A stretch of 64,000 nt of DNA from Bacillota bacterium (GTDB lineage: Bacteria; Bacillota; UBA4882; UBA8346), in NCBI GenBank assembly GCA_023400055.1, contig JAEXFN010000003.1:1-64000 (forward strand). The letters run 5' to 3'. Both the position numbers and the translations under genes were made by a program. Under the pieces are notes generated by a model. The model was not told the DNA's origin and ran no database searches. It saw nothing but the letters and a program-made list of their open reading frames with translations. Within the stretch, counting starts at the first letter, position 1, and each line of letters begins with the position of its first letter. Below, in pieces: positions 9,111-17,367 of this stretch.

Positions 9111-10293
9111 GGGCTTGGGCGTCTAACTCATTTTGAACCAAGAATTTTTGGATCGCCATAGCCCCGGCGCCGAGAATCACCAGCTCCTCACCGGCATGAC
9201 TGTGCTGGATCGGGATCTCTTCGCCGCTGAAATAATTCTGGGTGATCGGACGCAAGGCCGCTTGCTCGTAGATAGCCGATTCGAAAATTGAACCGTGCAG
9301 GATAATCAGGTCCGGCGCAAACAGGTTGACCAGGTTGATTAACCCGTAACCCATATAAGTTCCGCCCTGTTTCATGACCGCGGCGGCAACCGGTTCGCCT
9401 TGATTTCCGGCGGCCATCAGCGTTTTCAGCGTCTTTGAATAATCCCAGTCTTCGCCGCGTTTCTGCGCGTACGCCAAAGTCAGGGCGCGGCCCGAGGCCA
9501 AGGTCTCCAGGCATCCGAACTTCCCGCAGGTGCAGAGCGGTCCTTCCGGCATAATAATGGTGTGTCCGAGCTCTCCGGCGCCGAAGTCCCGTCCCGAATA
9601 AAGCTGGCCGTTTAAAATGATCCCGCAGCCGATGCCGTACCCCACATGGATGAGGATCAGCCGCGACACACTCCCCCAATTATGAAAGAAGGTGTTCTCT
9701 CCCAACGCCATCAGCCGGACATTGTTATCCACCGCCACCGGCAAGTTGAGTTCCCGTTCCAGCAGCGCTCCCAAAGGGAAATTGCGCCAGCCCAGATTCG
9801 GCGAGTTCTTAACCAGACCGGAAACGCTGTCCACGATCCCGGTGGCGCCCACGCCCATGCCCACCAGATTCTGGTACGGATAATCGGCGATGACCGTCTT
9901 GACCGTTTGCAACAGCCGCTCGATAACCACGCCGGGGTCATTCTCCCGGATCTCCAAGGTTTCCTTGCGGAGAAGCTCCCCTTGTAGATTGATCAGTCCC
10001 ACCGTAAGCTGGCGGATGCCCAGTTCGACTCCCAAAGCGAGCCGGGAGTTGCCCAAAAGCTGCAACTGAATCCGTTTCCGGCCGACCTGTTTGCCGCTCT
10101 CCAGCCCGGTCTCTTCCAACAAACCTTCCCGGAACAATTCATTGACCAAAACCGTAATCGTCGGCGGAGTCAAACCGGAGATTTCGCTGATCTCCGCGCG
10201 GGAGATCGGGCTTCGTTTTAAGAGAATCTCCAGGATTTTGGCGCGATTGTTTTTGCGCAAATCGCCCATGTTTTCGCCTTTTAAATGGTGCAT
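9106..10293 (-). CDS. ROK-family transcriptional repressor
   Basis: 395 residues. The N-terminus has a winged helix-turn-helix (RAKILEILLKRSPISRAEIS followed by TPPTITVLVNELFREGLL). The C-terminal sugar-kinase-like ROK domain has GVGATGIVD and the ROK zinc motif C-T-C-G-K-F-G-C-L-E near residue 250. Such proteins (XylR, NagC) repress sugar genes until an inducer binds. The start at 10293 has GGGAGGAA upstream. A near-consensus promoter lies at 10350-10378 and AT-rich candidate operators occur at both ends of the gene. It most likely controls the operon that follows. Confidence 0.92.
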   Translation of the reverse strand: MHHLKGENMGDLRKNNRAKILEILLKRSPISRAEISEISGLTPPTITVLVNELFREGLLEETGLESGKQVGRKRIQLQLLGNSRLALGVELGIRQLTVGLINLQGELLRKETLEIRENDPGVVIERLLQTVKTVIADYPYQNLVGMGVGATGIVDSVSGLVKNSPNLGWRNFPLGALLERELNLPVAVDNNVRLMALGENTFFHNWGSVSRLILIHVGYGIGCGIILNGQLYSGRDFGAGELGHTIIMPEGPLCTCGKFGCLETLASGRALTLAYAQKRGEDWDYSKTLKTLMAAGNQGEPVAAAVMKQGGTYMGYGLINLVNLFAPDLIILHGSIFESAIYEQAALRPITQNYFSGEEIPIQHSHAGEELVILGAGAMAIQKFLVQNELDAQAQ

Positions 10294-10321
10294 TCGTTCC
10301 TCCCAGGGGTCGTTAAGGGGA

Positions 10322-10378
10322 AATTAATTTTTTATTCTAACTAATTATTATAATACAAAGCAAAACGAAATTTGTCAA
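10322..10378 (-). promoter_or_regulatory. Sigma-A promoter and candidate operator of the ROK gene
   Basis: On the minus strand TTGACA (10378-10373), a 17-nt spacer and TATTAT (10355-10350) form an almost ideal vegetative promoter. Immediately downstream, 10322-10349 is AT-rich with ATTAATTTTTTA, the string shared with the site before the isomerase gene, which suggests autoregulation. Confidence 0.75.
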
Positions 10379-10593
10379 TCGAGTCTTAACCGTTTTTTTA
10401 CATTAAAAACATCTGCCAGACACCCTATTTTTGAAGATACGCCAACCCCATCTTTTATAATGCCGCGGCGCTGCAGGAGCTCAGATGAAACGTCCTTCCC
10501 GATTTGTTATTTGTTAGCAGATTGGCGCGATTCATGAGGCGGCCAGATTCTTTGATGTGTTTTTAGCCAATGATTTCATCGTTGAAAAAGACG

Positions 10594-10625
10594 CGTCGGA
10601 TTGCCAAACGTTCGGCAATCCGACG
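10594..10625 (-). terminator. Intrinsic terminator of the MCP gene
   Basis: A 12-bp perfect stem (CGTCGGATTGCC / GGCAATCCGACG) with an 8-nt loop, followed on the minus strand by CGTCTTTTTC. It lies 58 nt past the MCP stop codon. The rest of 10379-10593 shows no gene. Confidence 0.85.
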
Positions 10626-10682
10626 CCGTGTGGGGAAAAAGGATCCGGCGGCGGATCAAACCGCTGGCCGGACTCTGCAACA

Positions 10683-12509
10683 TTAGTACTTGCCAAACTC
10701 GGCGTCGCGCGAAGCGGTACTGCCGGCGGCAACCTCCTCAACCGCTTCGGCCGACGGCGCGCCATTCTTCTTTTCCGCCAGATCTTCCAGCACCTTCATG
10801 AGCTCCGGCTTCAAGTTGGGGACCCCGCCGCTGCCGAAAGCGTCTTGCTTCAATTTAAACTGGTGGGTCAGATCCTTGAGCAACTGCGCCTGGCTCGACA
10901 GCTCCTCGCTGGCGGAGGCACTCTCTTCCGAGGTGGCCGAATTGGTCTGCACCACTTGCGCCACTTGATTAATGGCCTGGTTGACCTGGGCGATTCCCGA
11001 AGCCTGTTCATTGGAGGCGGTGGCGATGTTGCTGACCAGATTGGCCGCTTCGGCCACGCCCTGGACGATATCTTTCAATGCTTGGGCGGTGCCGTTGGCC
11101 ATTTTGGTGCCGGCGTCCACCTTCTTGATGGAGCTTTCGATCATCTCCGTCGTCTCTTTGGCGGCATTGGCGCTCCGCGCTGCCAGGTTGCGGACTTCCT
11201 CCGCCACCACCGCAAACCCCTTGCCGTGTTGCCCGGCCCGGGCCGCTTCCACCGCCGCGTTCAGCGCCAGGATATTCGTTTGGAAGGCGATCTCGTCGAT
11301 GACTTTGATGATTTTGGAGATGCTATTCGACGAATCGTTGATCTCCAGCATCGCGCTGAGCATCTCTTGCATCTGCGCATTGCCCTGGGTGGCCTTGTCG
11401 CGGGCGAGCGTGGCCAGTTCATTCGCCTGGCTGGCGTTTACAGCATTATGTTTGGTCTGCGCGGCGATCTCTTCGATCGTTGAAGTAATCTCCTCGATGG
11501 AGCTGGCCTGCTCGGTCGTTCCTTGCGACAGGCTCTGGCTGGAAAGCGAAACTTGCCTGGCGCCGGAGGCCACCTGCTCCGCGGCGACATTGATGTTCTT
11601 CAATACTTCATTGTTCTTGGCGATCATCTCGTTTAATTTCTTGCCGAGTAGATCATTCTCGGATTTCACCTTGACTTGGACGGTCAGATCGCCGGCCGCT
11701 ATTTTCTCGACCGCGAAAGCCTGGTCGCGAATATTGGCGATCATCTTCGTGAAAGCCTCCATTAACGTGCCGATCTCGTCCTTGGTCTCGGCGTGCACTT
11801 GGACAGTGACGTCGCCCAGAGCCAATTGCGTGGCGGCGGCCACCATTTTCCGGACCGGATTGCTGATCAGGCGAGATATCCAGATGCCGAGGGCGATGGC
11901 GATCAGGACGGCGATGATTACGATGCTCACCATCGTTGTTATGGTGCCGTCCGTGTTCCGGGTCAGTCGATCCGATTGCTTCTGGCCGTTCTCAATCTTG
12001 TAATTAACCAGGTTGGTGACGGATTCTTCCACGGCGTTGGCCAAGGCGGCGCCCTCGTTATGCATGATGGCGACGGCTGCCGCGTCTTGGTCGGACTCGG
12101 CGGTCCGCATAATGGTATCGCGCACCGGCACGAACTGCGCGATGGCCGTTTTCAAGCGGTTGAACTCCTGGCGGACCCGGGCGGTATGGATGCTTTTTTC
12201 GAAAGCCCCCAGATTCTCCGCGATGATCCGGTCCGATTGGGCGATCTTCTTTTGGTATTCTCTTTTATCCGCGGCTGCGTCAGCGAGGATCGTCTCGCGC
12301 ATCATTACCCGCTCAATCTGAAAAGCGATGGCCACCTGGCCGATCTGCGCCTGGGCCAGGCCATACTGCGCATATAGCTGAGTATACTGGGCATCGCTAT
12401 CCTTGAGATTGAGAATGCCCACCATTCCCAGGATCCCGGCGATCGCGGCGACCAGAATGAAGCCGGTCAGCAATTTTACGGCAATCTTTAAATTATAAAA
12501 CCATTTCAT
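10683..12509 (-). CDS. Methyl-accepting chemotaxis protein
   Basis: 608-residue transmembrane chemoreceptor. TM1 lies at about residues 10-32, followed by a roughly 155-residue four-helix-bundle ligand domain, and TM2 near 190-210. HAMP domains follow (ISNPVRKMVAAATQLALGDV and a second copy with EKIAAGDLTVQV), then the signalling domain. The hairpin tip, residues EIAFQTNILALNAAVEAARA then GFAVVAEEVRNLA, is nearly invariant in MCPs and binds CheA and CheW. There is no clear C-terminal NWETF pentapeptide. It lies downstream of cheW, so the pair forms a small chemotaxis operon. The ligand is unknown. Confidence 0.95.
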   Translation of the reverse strand: MKWFYNLKIAVKLLTGFILVAAIAGILGMVGILNLKDSDAQYTQLYAQYGLAQAQIGQVAIAFQIERVMMRETILADAAADKREYQKKIAQSDRIIAENLGAFEKSIHTARVRQEFNRLKTAIAQFVPVRDTIMRTAESDQDAAAVAIMHNEGAALANAVEESVTNLVNYKIENGQKQSDRLTRNTDGTITTMVSIVIIAVLIAIALGIWISRLISNPVRKMVAAATQLALGDVTVQVHAETKDEIGTLMEAFTKMIANIRDQAFAVEKIAAGDLTVQVKVKSENDLLGKKLNEMIAKNNEVLKNINVAAEQVASGARQVSLSSQSLSQGTTEQASSIEEITSTIEEIAAQTKHNAVNASQANELATLARDKATQGNAQMQEMLSAMLEINDSSNSISKIIKVIDEIAFQTNILALNAAVEAARAGQHGKGFAVVAEEVRNLAARSANAAKETTEMIESSIKKVDAGTKMANGTAQALKDIVQGVAEAANLVSNIATASNEQASGIAQVNQAINQVAQVVQTNSATSEESASASEELSSQAQLLKDLTHQFKLKQDAFGSGGVPNLKPELMKVLEDLAEKKNGAPSAEAVEEVAAGSTASRDAEFGKY

Positions 12510-12635
12510 CGACGTTATCTCCTGTTATTTCTCAACTTCTTCCCCGGCGGCAATTGGGCAAACTTCGCGCTGTTTGCGCGGTGTGAAAGTTAAGCGATTC
12601 ATGAATCCCTTCATTGGCTTTGAAAAAATGCCTGT

Positions 12636-13129
12636 TCAGGCGATGGAACTTAGATCCTCCAGCTCGGCGCCGTCCAGCAACCGTTCGCATTCCAGCAACA
12701 GTTTGACCTGGTTGCCGACCTTGGCGATGCCTTGAATGAACGGTGCCGATAGCCGTCGCCCAGCAAGGGCGGAGGGACGATATTCTCGGCCGCGATCGGC
12801 AGCACTTCCGCGACCGCGTCCACGATCAATCCCACAGCGACCGCCTTGACCCGGATGACAATCGTGCAAGTGCGGTTGGTGTATTGGCGGGCCTCCTTTT
12901 TAAAACGCAGCCGCATGTCGATCACTGGAATGATCTTGCCGCGCAAATTGACAATTCCCTTGACATAGGCGGGAAGCTCGGGAATCGCGGTGATGGTTTG
13001 CAGACCGATGATCTCGGTCACATAGCGGATCGCAATTCCGTATTCCTCATTGCCCAGCGCAAAGAGGAGGTATTTGTCTTTTTGGGCATCCTCCGCCAGT
13101 TCGAACGGTTCTTCCTCCAAGTGGTTCAC
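12636..13129 (-). pseudogene. cheW: CheW coupling protein, frameshifted near 12749
   Basis: CheW links chemoreceptors to the CheA kinase. The start is a GTG with AAAGGAG upstream. Residues 18-125 give a good CheW fold: KYLLFALGNEEYGIAIRYVT, then ITAIPELPAYVKGIVNLRGK and IPVIDMRLRF. After PPPLLGDGY the zero frame runs into non-CheW sequence and stops at 12650. The missing CheW end (APFIQGIAKVGNQVKLLLEC then ERLLDGAEL) is encoded in another frame to 12636, so one base appears to be missing near 12749. No slippery run is seen there, so a real mutation or a sequencing error is likelier than programmed frameshifting. It is transcribed behind the 13274-13387 leader. Confidence 0.85.
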
Positions 13130-13273
13130 TATCTTTGCTCCTTTCCCCGGATCGGATCTCTGGTTTGATGATCACGGAGCCTGTCGTTTCAGCCTGCCTA
13201 CGCCAATTGAACCTCCTGTTCTTCCAATTTACAACTGACGCTCCGTTTTTACCCGTTTTTTGAATTCCTTGCT

Positions 13274-13329
13274 ATATAAAAAGCGGAAAGGTTATGCTCA
13301 GGTCGAACTGGTAAGCATTACCTTTCCGC
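13274..13329 (-). terminator. Intrinsic terminator in cheW leader
   Basis: Arms 13283-13298 and 13314-13329 pair over 16 positions with one mismatch, and the minus strand continues GCTTTTTATAT. The stem contains GGTAATGCT, which also occurs in the terminator at 14037-14071. It lies directly after a structured element and before the cheW start, the usual layout of an attenuator. Confidence 0.8.
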
Positions 13330-13331
13330 GG

Positions 13332-13387
13332 GAGTTGCCTTAACTGTCGCTGTAAAGACAGCCTTTTCAACTCATAGAGAAGTAACT
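13332..13387 (-). ncRNA. Unidentified structured leader element, copy 1
   Basis: On the minus strand an outer stem GAGTTG/CAACTC encloses an inner stem CTGTC/GACAG. The asymmetric loop strands are AAAAGG on one side and TTAAGG on the other. AGTTAC lies upstream. Copies at 14081-14148 and 14208-14273 keep the same GTTGAAAAG ... GTTAnGGCAAC pattern with changed, still-pairing stem bases. It does not match the riboswitch classes I can recall. Confidence 0.65.
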
Positions 13388-13439
13388 ATATATATCCAAT
13401 TGAATGAAACTTAAAAATGCCAATCTTCGTTAAGCAATA

Positions 13440-13454
13440 GCGCTTTCAGCGCTG
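13440..13454 (-). other. Short hairpin after the DUF2294 gene
   Basis: AGCGCT TTC AGCGCT forms a 6-bp stem and 3-nt loop 20 nt past the stop codon. It has no U-run; a weak terminator or processing site at best. Confidence 0.35.
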
Positions 13455-13473
13455 TGGCCGAACCGTATTGCTT

Positions 13474-13830
13474 TTAACTACATTTGTCTTTAATCCGCAA
13501 GGGTTTGTTGAAGATCAACACCATGATCTGCTGGTCGTATTGGAAATCGAAATCAAAAATATAATTATTCAGTTTCACCTCGTGGTCTTCGAACAACCGG
13601 TCAAATTTGGTCTTGAACCGGCTGTCGATGATCTGCTTCCGAATATCCCAAATCAGTTGTTTGTTCGCTTCCGAGATGCGCAGCAATGTCTTTTCCAGAG
13701 GAGTTAGCGAATCTTTGATGGTCAGATGCAAGCAATTCTCATCAATGTAGACTTTTACGATACTCGGGCCTTTGCCAAGGGAATTTTTACATTCTTCAAT
13801 CACCAGACGGACGATCTCTTTTGTATCCAT
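13474..13830 (-). CDS. DUF2294 (YbcI/MpsC-like) protein
   Basis: 118 residues, no signal peptide or membrane helix. It matches the DUF2294 family (PF10057): GKGPSIVKVYIDENCLHLTI, then LTPLEKTLL, then an amphipathic helix and a C-terminal strand pattern DFQYDQQIMVLIF. The family is linked in the literature to bicarbonate/sodium membrane-potential systems (MpsC) and to small domains in other proteins; its biochemical role is unsettled. The start at 13830 follows GAGGTGA by 5 nt. Two tandem structured elements and a terminator lie upstream, and a motility-type promoter is possible at 14363-14390, so it may be co-regulated with the chemotaxis genes. Confidence 0.75.
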   Translation of the reverse strand: MDTKEIVRLVIEECKNSLGKGPSIVKVYIDENCLHLTIKDSLTPLEKTLLRISEANKQLIWDIRKQIIDSRFKTKFDRLFEDHEVKLNNYIFDFDFQYDQQIMVLIFNKPLRIKDKCS

Positions 13831-14027
13831 ATTCACCTCAGCGCCTCGTATCAACCAATGCCGCCGGACGGCTATCGTGAGAGAATTCCAACTTTTGCCC
13901 CCCCATTCATGGCTATGTCCCGAACCCGCTCCGAATCTTCGTTTTGAGCAACCTCCTTTGCGCCTTGACGCGTGTCGATCGTTTCTCGCAATAAATTGGG
14001 CAATGACGTTGCCGGCAAAACCGGTGC

Positions 14028-14071
14028 AAATAAAAAAAGGTAATGCTTAAACAAGACTTAAGCATTACCTT
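14028..14071 (-). terminator. Intrinsic terminator in DUF2294 leader
   Basis: A perfect 14-bp stem (14037-14050 with 14058-14071; AAGGTAATGCTTAA arm) and 7-nt loop, followed on the minus strand by TTTTTTTATTT. It lies right after structured element copy 2 and about 200 nt before the DUF2294 start codon, so it would end transcription early unless an antiterminator forms. Confidence 0.88.
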
Positions 14072-14080
14072 TCCTTACCA

Positions 14081-14148
14081 CAGTTGCCATAACTTATTCT
14101 CTCATAAAAGAAAAGTCTTTTCAACTCGCGAAAATGGTAACTTAACCG
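14081..14148 (-). ncRNA. Unidentified structured leader element, copy 2
   Basis: Minus-strand GGTTAAGTTACC, then GAGTTGAAAAG, an inner hairpin, then GTTATGGCAACT. It matches copies 1 and 3 in its conserved loop strands while stem bases differ. Only 9 nt separate it from the terminator stem. GTTACC in its 5' part could pair with GGTAA of the terminator, which would suit an on/off switch (inference). Confidence 0.65.
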
Positions 14149-14207
14149 TCGCCGGAGCGCTATTTTGAATCATGCTGCCGCCGCCGGAGCATTCCGCTGC
14201 CCACCCG

Positions 14208-14273
14208 GGATTGCCCTAACCGTTTCTCTTATAAGAACGGCCTTTTCAATCCGGCGCAAAGGTGACCTAACCG
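14208..14273 (-). ncRNA. Unidentified structured leader element, copy 3
   Basis: Minus-strand GGTTAGGTCACC, then GGATTGAAAAGGCCGTT, a hairpin loop, then AACGGTTAGGGCAATCC. Outer stem GGATTG/CAATCC and inner stem CCGTT/AACGG show compensatory change relative to copy 1 (GAGTTG/CAACTC, CTGTC/GACAG). It is in tandem with copy 2, like paired riboswitch aptamers. Confidence 0.65.
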
Positions 14274-14362
14274 CGACGCGAAACGCTGGCTGACGCAAAT
14301 AATGAAGCAGGAACCCCCAACCTAAAATGACTTTACATTTGGTTTTCGATATATATTCTTAT

Positions 14363-14390
14363 CTATCGTCAGCTGAATTCAGTTCCTTTA
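14363..14390 (-). promoter_or_regulatory. Candidate sigma-D (FliA) promoter for DUF2294 leader
   Basis: On the minus strand TAAA (14390-14387), a 16-nt spacer and GACGATAG (14370-14363). The motility sigma consensus is TAAA-N15-GCCGATAA, so the -10 matches 6 of 8 and the spacer is one longer. Suggestive, not proven. Confidence 0.4.
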
Positions 14391-14482
14391 GCAGAAAGTT
14401 TCCGTAAAAAAATGGCAAGTTGACGAGAATCCTCCCATCCGATCATTCGGCCGCCGCGATCGGCCGCCGCCATTGCCGGATA

Positions 14483-14695
14483 TGGTCATTCACTGACCGA
14501 ATGCTTTCGTTCAGTAACGGTTGCTTTCGCTTTTGTAACGGAATCATTTCGTTTGGTAACTGTCGCTTTCGTTTCAGTCGCTAAACGTTTTCGTTCGGTT
14601 GCGAATTCTTTTCATTGAGTAACTGAATCTTTCGTTTCAGTTACTCAATGCTTCCGTTTGGTTACGGTTGCTTTTCATTCAGTCATCGAACCGGC
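14483..14695. repeat. 21-nt palindromic repeat array B
   Basis: About ten degenerate units begin CTTTCG or similar at 14504, 14524, 14545, 14566, 14588, 14609, 14629, 14651 and 14671, a mean step of 21 nt (20 to 22). Each carries an imperfect palindrome of the form TTC-RGT-N-AC-GAA; GAGTAACTGAA (14618 on) and TTCAGTTACTC (14636 on) are perfect inverses. Array E has the same core. It lies in the divergent gap between the DUF2294 leader and gerKA. Confidence 0.85.
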
Positions 14696-14832
14696 AATTT
14701 GTGGACCCGAAACCACCTTCATTCATCCTGCGAGAGAAGCACGCCAACCGGTTGCTCCGTCCGGAGGGGACGCGGCTTTCGAAAAATTCAGCCGCGATGC
14801 ATAGCCTGTGAAATAAGTGGCAAATTACCGAC

Positions 14833-16275
14833 ATGCGCAGGATTGAAGAGCCGTCTCAGGAAAGCCTCACCGAATTCATCAACAGCCTGGGCAACCAGCC
14901 CATCGATCTGGAAATTCGCTTTGCAATCACGGCCGATCACTCCCCCGCCCATTTGCTGTTCCGGAAAGGTTTGGCGGATCCGACTCCGGCAATGAACATC
15001 GTGGCGGCTGCGCCGAAGCTCACCGCGCAGAGCTTTGCGTCCCTGGGCCCCCCGGTTCTGGCCTGCGATAGATTAGCCCTGGTGGAAGCGATGAACCGGG
15101 GGGCGACCATCGTTTTTCTGGACGACCAGCCGCCGTTCGGCGTGCCCACTCCCGCCTGGGTCAAACGGCAGCCGAGCGAACCCCTGATCGAGCGCTCCAT
15201 CCGCGGCCCTTACCGGGCTTTTACCGAGGATATCTTCGATAATCTGGCCATGCTGCGCCGGATCCTCCCGGATACCGACCTCAGCGCCGAGGCGCTGACC
15301 ATCGGGAAACGCACCAAGACCCGAACGGCCCTGGTCTTCCTGCGGGACGTGGCCAATCCGGATTTAATTCGAGAAACGCAGCGCCGCCTGGAGAACGTGG
15401 CGCTCGACGGCATCACCGATCCGGGGCCCATCGAAGAATTGATTCAGGACCGGCCCTGGACGCCCTTTCCGTTGACCCAAAGTACCGAACGGCCCGATAA
15501 AGTGGTCGGCTTTTTGCTGGAGGGACGGCTGGCCGTCTTCATTGACAATTGCCCGCGGGTGATCGTGCTCCCGGTATCCCTGAACGATCTCTACCAAGCC
15601 CCCGATGACTATTACTTCAATTTTTGGTCGGGGTGTATGATCCGGAGCATCCGTTTCCTGGGAAGCCTGGTGGCGGTGGCTTTGTCCGGCCTTTACATCG
15701 CCTTGATCGGTAGCAGCCCCCAGCTGTTGCCGATCACTTTGGGACTGGAAATCGCCGGGCTGCGGGTCGGCATGCCGCTGCCCCTTTCGATGGAGGTAAT
15801 CATCACCGAGCTGGTGGTGGAACTGTTCCGGGAAGCGGGATTGCGCCTGCCGCGCGGTGTCAATGTCACCATGGGCGTCTCCACCGGAATCCTGGTCGGC
15901 TTCGCCCTGATCATGACCGGTTATATCTCGGTCCCGACCTTGATCGTGGTGGGCGTCAGCGCGATCGCCTCGTTTTCGACCCCCACCTTTTCAGTGGGGT
16001 TCACCTGGCGGGTGCTCAAGTACTTGCTGATCTTCGCCGCCACTTTGTTGGGTTACTACGGCTTCATTCTGGGCACAGTGTTAATCCTAGCCCACGTCGC
16101 CAGTTTGTCATCGTTCGGTTCCCCCTATACCGCCCCCTGGGGGCCGTTTCAACTCTCCGGGATTTATGACTCGCTGATCCGGGCGCCGCACCGCTTCCGC
16201 AAGGGCCGGCCGCTGATCGCCAAGCCGCTTCAAGAAACGCGGCAGGACGAGTCCAGTCATTCCGATCAAGATTAG
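14833..16275 (+). CDS. gerKA: Spore germination receptor A subunit (GerKA/GerAA)
   Basis: 480 residues of the GerA family, one subunit of the nutrient germinant receptor in the spore inner membrane. A soluble N-terminal domain (about 250 residues) contains the hallmark PSEPLIERSIRGPYRAFTED and EALTIGKRTKTRTAL. Then come about five membrane helices, with LPLSMEVIITELVVELFREA and LRLPRGVNVTMG. The C-terminal tail is hydrophilic. The ATG at 14833 lacks a strong Shine-Dalgarno site. It starts a gerKA-KB-KC operon with genes touching or overlapping. Expression in sporulating cells under a forespore sigma factor is known for the family, but I cannot identify that promoter here. Confidence 0.95.
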   Translation: MRRIEEPSQESLTEFINSLGNQPIDLEIRFAITADHSPAHLLFRKGLADPTPAMNIVAAAPKLTAQSFASLGPPVLACDRLALVEAMNRGATIVFLDDQPPFGVPTPAWVKRQPSEPLIERSIRGPYRAFTEDIFDNLAMLRRILPDTDLSAEALTIGKRTKTRTALVFLRDVANPDLIRETQRRLENVALDGITDPGPIEELIQDRPWTPFPLTQSTERPDKVVGFLLEGRLAVFIDNCPRVIVLPVSLNDLYQAPDDYYFNFWSGCMIRSIRFLGSLVAVALSGLYIALIGSSPQLLPITLGLEIAGLRVGMPLPLSMEVIITELVVELFREAGLRLPRGVNVTMGVSTGILVGFALIMTGYISVPTLIVVGVSAIASFSTPTFSVGFTWRVLKYLLIFAATLLGYYGFILGTVLILAHVASLSSFGSPYTAPWGPFQLSGIYDSLIRAPHRFRKGRPLIAKPLQETRQDESSHSDQD

Positions 16276-17367
16276 GTGATGCAAATGGGTGCGCCTTTGA
16301 CCACTAAGCTTTATTTGCCGTTAATTTTGATGTCGCTCATCGGTTTTGGAGTGATGTTTCACCCCTACACCCTGAACCAAAATGTCGGGGCCAATGCCTA
16401 TCTCACCATCGTTTGGGCGCTGATCATCACCGGTCTGATGCTCGCGGCCATCCATTCACTGCGCGCCCAATATCCGGGGGAATCCGGCATCGACTGGGGC
16501 TACCGTTTCCTCGGCAAGGCCGGCTGGTTGGGGTCGGCGCTGTTATTAATCACGATCCTGTTTTTTATCGTAATGGCGATCCGCCGGGCCACCGAACCGG
16601 TGGGAACCCTGATTCTTTTTTTGACGCCCGAGTGGGCCAATAATCTCAGCTTCATCCTGGTCATTTCCTATATGGCGGCGCTGGGGGAAGAGGCGCTGGG
16701 CCGTTTGGCCTCGGTTTTTTGCGGACTGTTGCTGATCATGGGTTTCAATCTGATCTTGGGTTTGGGCAGCGTCAACCGCGACTACGTCCATCCCGCTTTT
16801 ATCTTTCAGGACTTTCGTTACCTGAAATACTGGTGGTCGGGGCTGCCGAGTTTCGCCCCGCTGTTGCTGATCGGTTCGCTCATCCCCCTCCGCCGCTCCC
16901 AACCGGGCTTGCGGCCCCTCTTGGCCACGGTTTTCATCGGCGCCGCCATCCTGGGGATCATCGCCTTGGAGATCGCCGGGGTATTCGGCGCCACCGGGGT
17001 CCAACGTTACCCCAGGCCGATCATGGCTTATATGGGAACGATCCGGCTGGCCCAGGAATTCTTCTTTCAGAATTTAGTCATTACGACCCACTTATTCATC
17101 TTTGTCACCTTGACGTCGCTCATTACCGCCATCCTGTTACGGATGCTGGCCAACGGCCTGATCCAGTTGTTCAAGATCGAAGGCCGCTTTCAGAAATTGG
17201 TCATTCCGCTGATAGCGGCCGTCGTCTATTTGATATCTCTGGCCTCGGATCTGATGCTGTTTTCCCGCTTTAATAATCTGTTCCTGATGCTTGGAACGAT
17301 GTTTATCGTCGTTTATCTGCTCATTCTGTGGATCTGTTCCCGGTTTAGGAGGGAACCCAAACCGTGA
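16276..17367 (+). CDS. gerKB: Spore germination receptor B subunit (GerKB), permease-like
   Basis: 363 residues, about ten transmembrane helices, of the GerB family within the APC amino-acid transporter superfamily. In known receptors the B subunit binds the germinant. It begins right after the gerKA stop codon; GTG 16276, ATG 16279 and ATG 16285 are all in frame. Helix 1 contains LILMSLIGFGVMFHP, and the protein ends with a basic tail. It overlaps gerKC by 4 nt (GTGA). Confidence 0.94.
   Translation: MMQMGAPLTTKLYLPLILMSLIGFGVMFHPYTLNQNVGANAYLTIVWALIITGLMLAAIHSLRAQYPGESGIDWGYRFLGKAGWLGSALLLITILFFIVMAIRRATEPVGTLILFLTPEWANNLSFILVISYMAALGEEALGRLASVFCGLLLIMGFNLILGLGSVNRDYVHPAFIFQDFRYLKYWWSGLPSFAPLLLIGSLIPLRRSQPGLRPLLATVFIGAAILGIIALEIAGVFGATGVQRYPRPIMAYMGTIRLAQEFFFQNLVITTHLFIFVTLTSLITAILLRMLANGLIQLFKIEGRFQKLVIPLIAAVVYLISLASDLMLFSRFNNLFLMLGTMFIVVYLLILWICSRFRREPKP

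Noticed and set aside
10683..12509. Plus-strand frames of 194-343 codons across the MCP gene
   Set aside because: Antisense shadows of a GC-rich, alanine-rich gene; the minus strand encodes an unmistakable chemoreceptor.
12636..12869. Programmed frameshift to make full CheW
   Set aside because: No slippery sequence or following structure at the junction; mutation or read error is simpler.
14081..14273. c-di-GMP-I (GEMM) riboswitch
   Set aside because: Tempting beside chemotaxis genes, but the GNRA tetraloop, receptor and conserved GCAAAGCC-type segments are absent.
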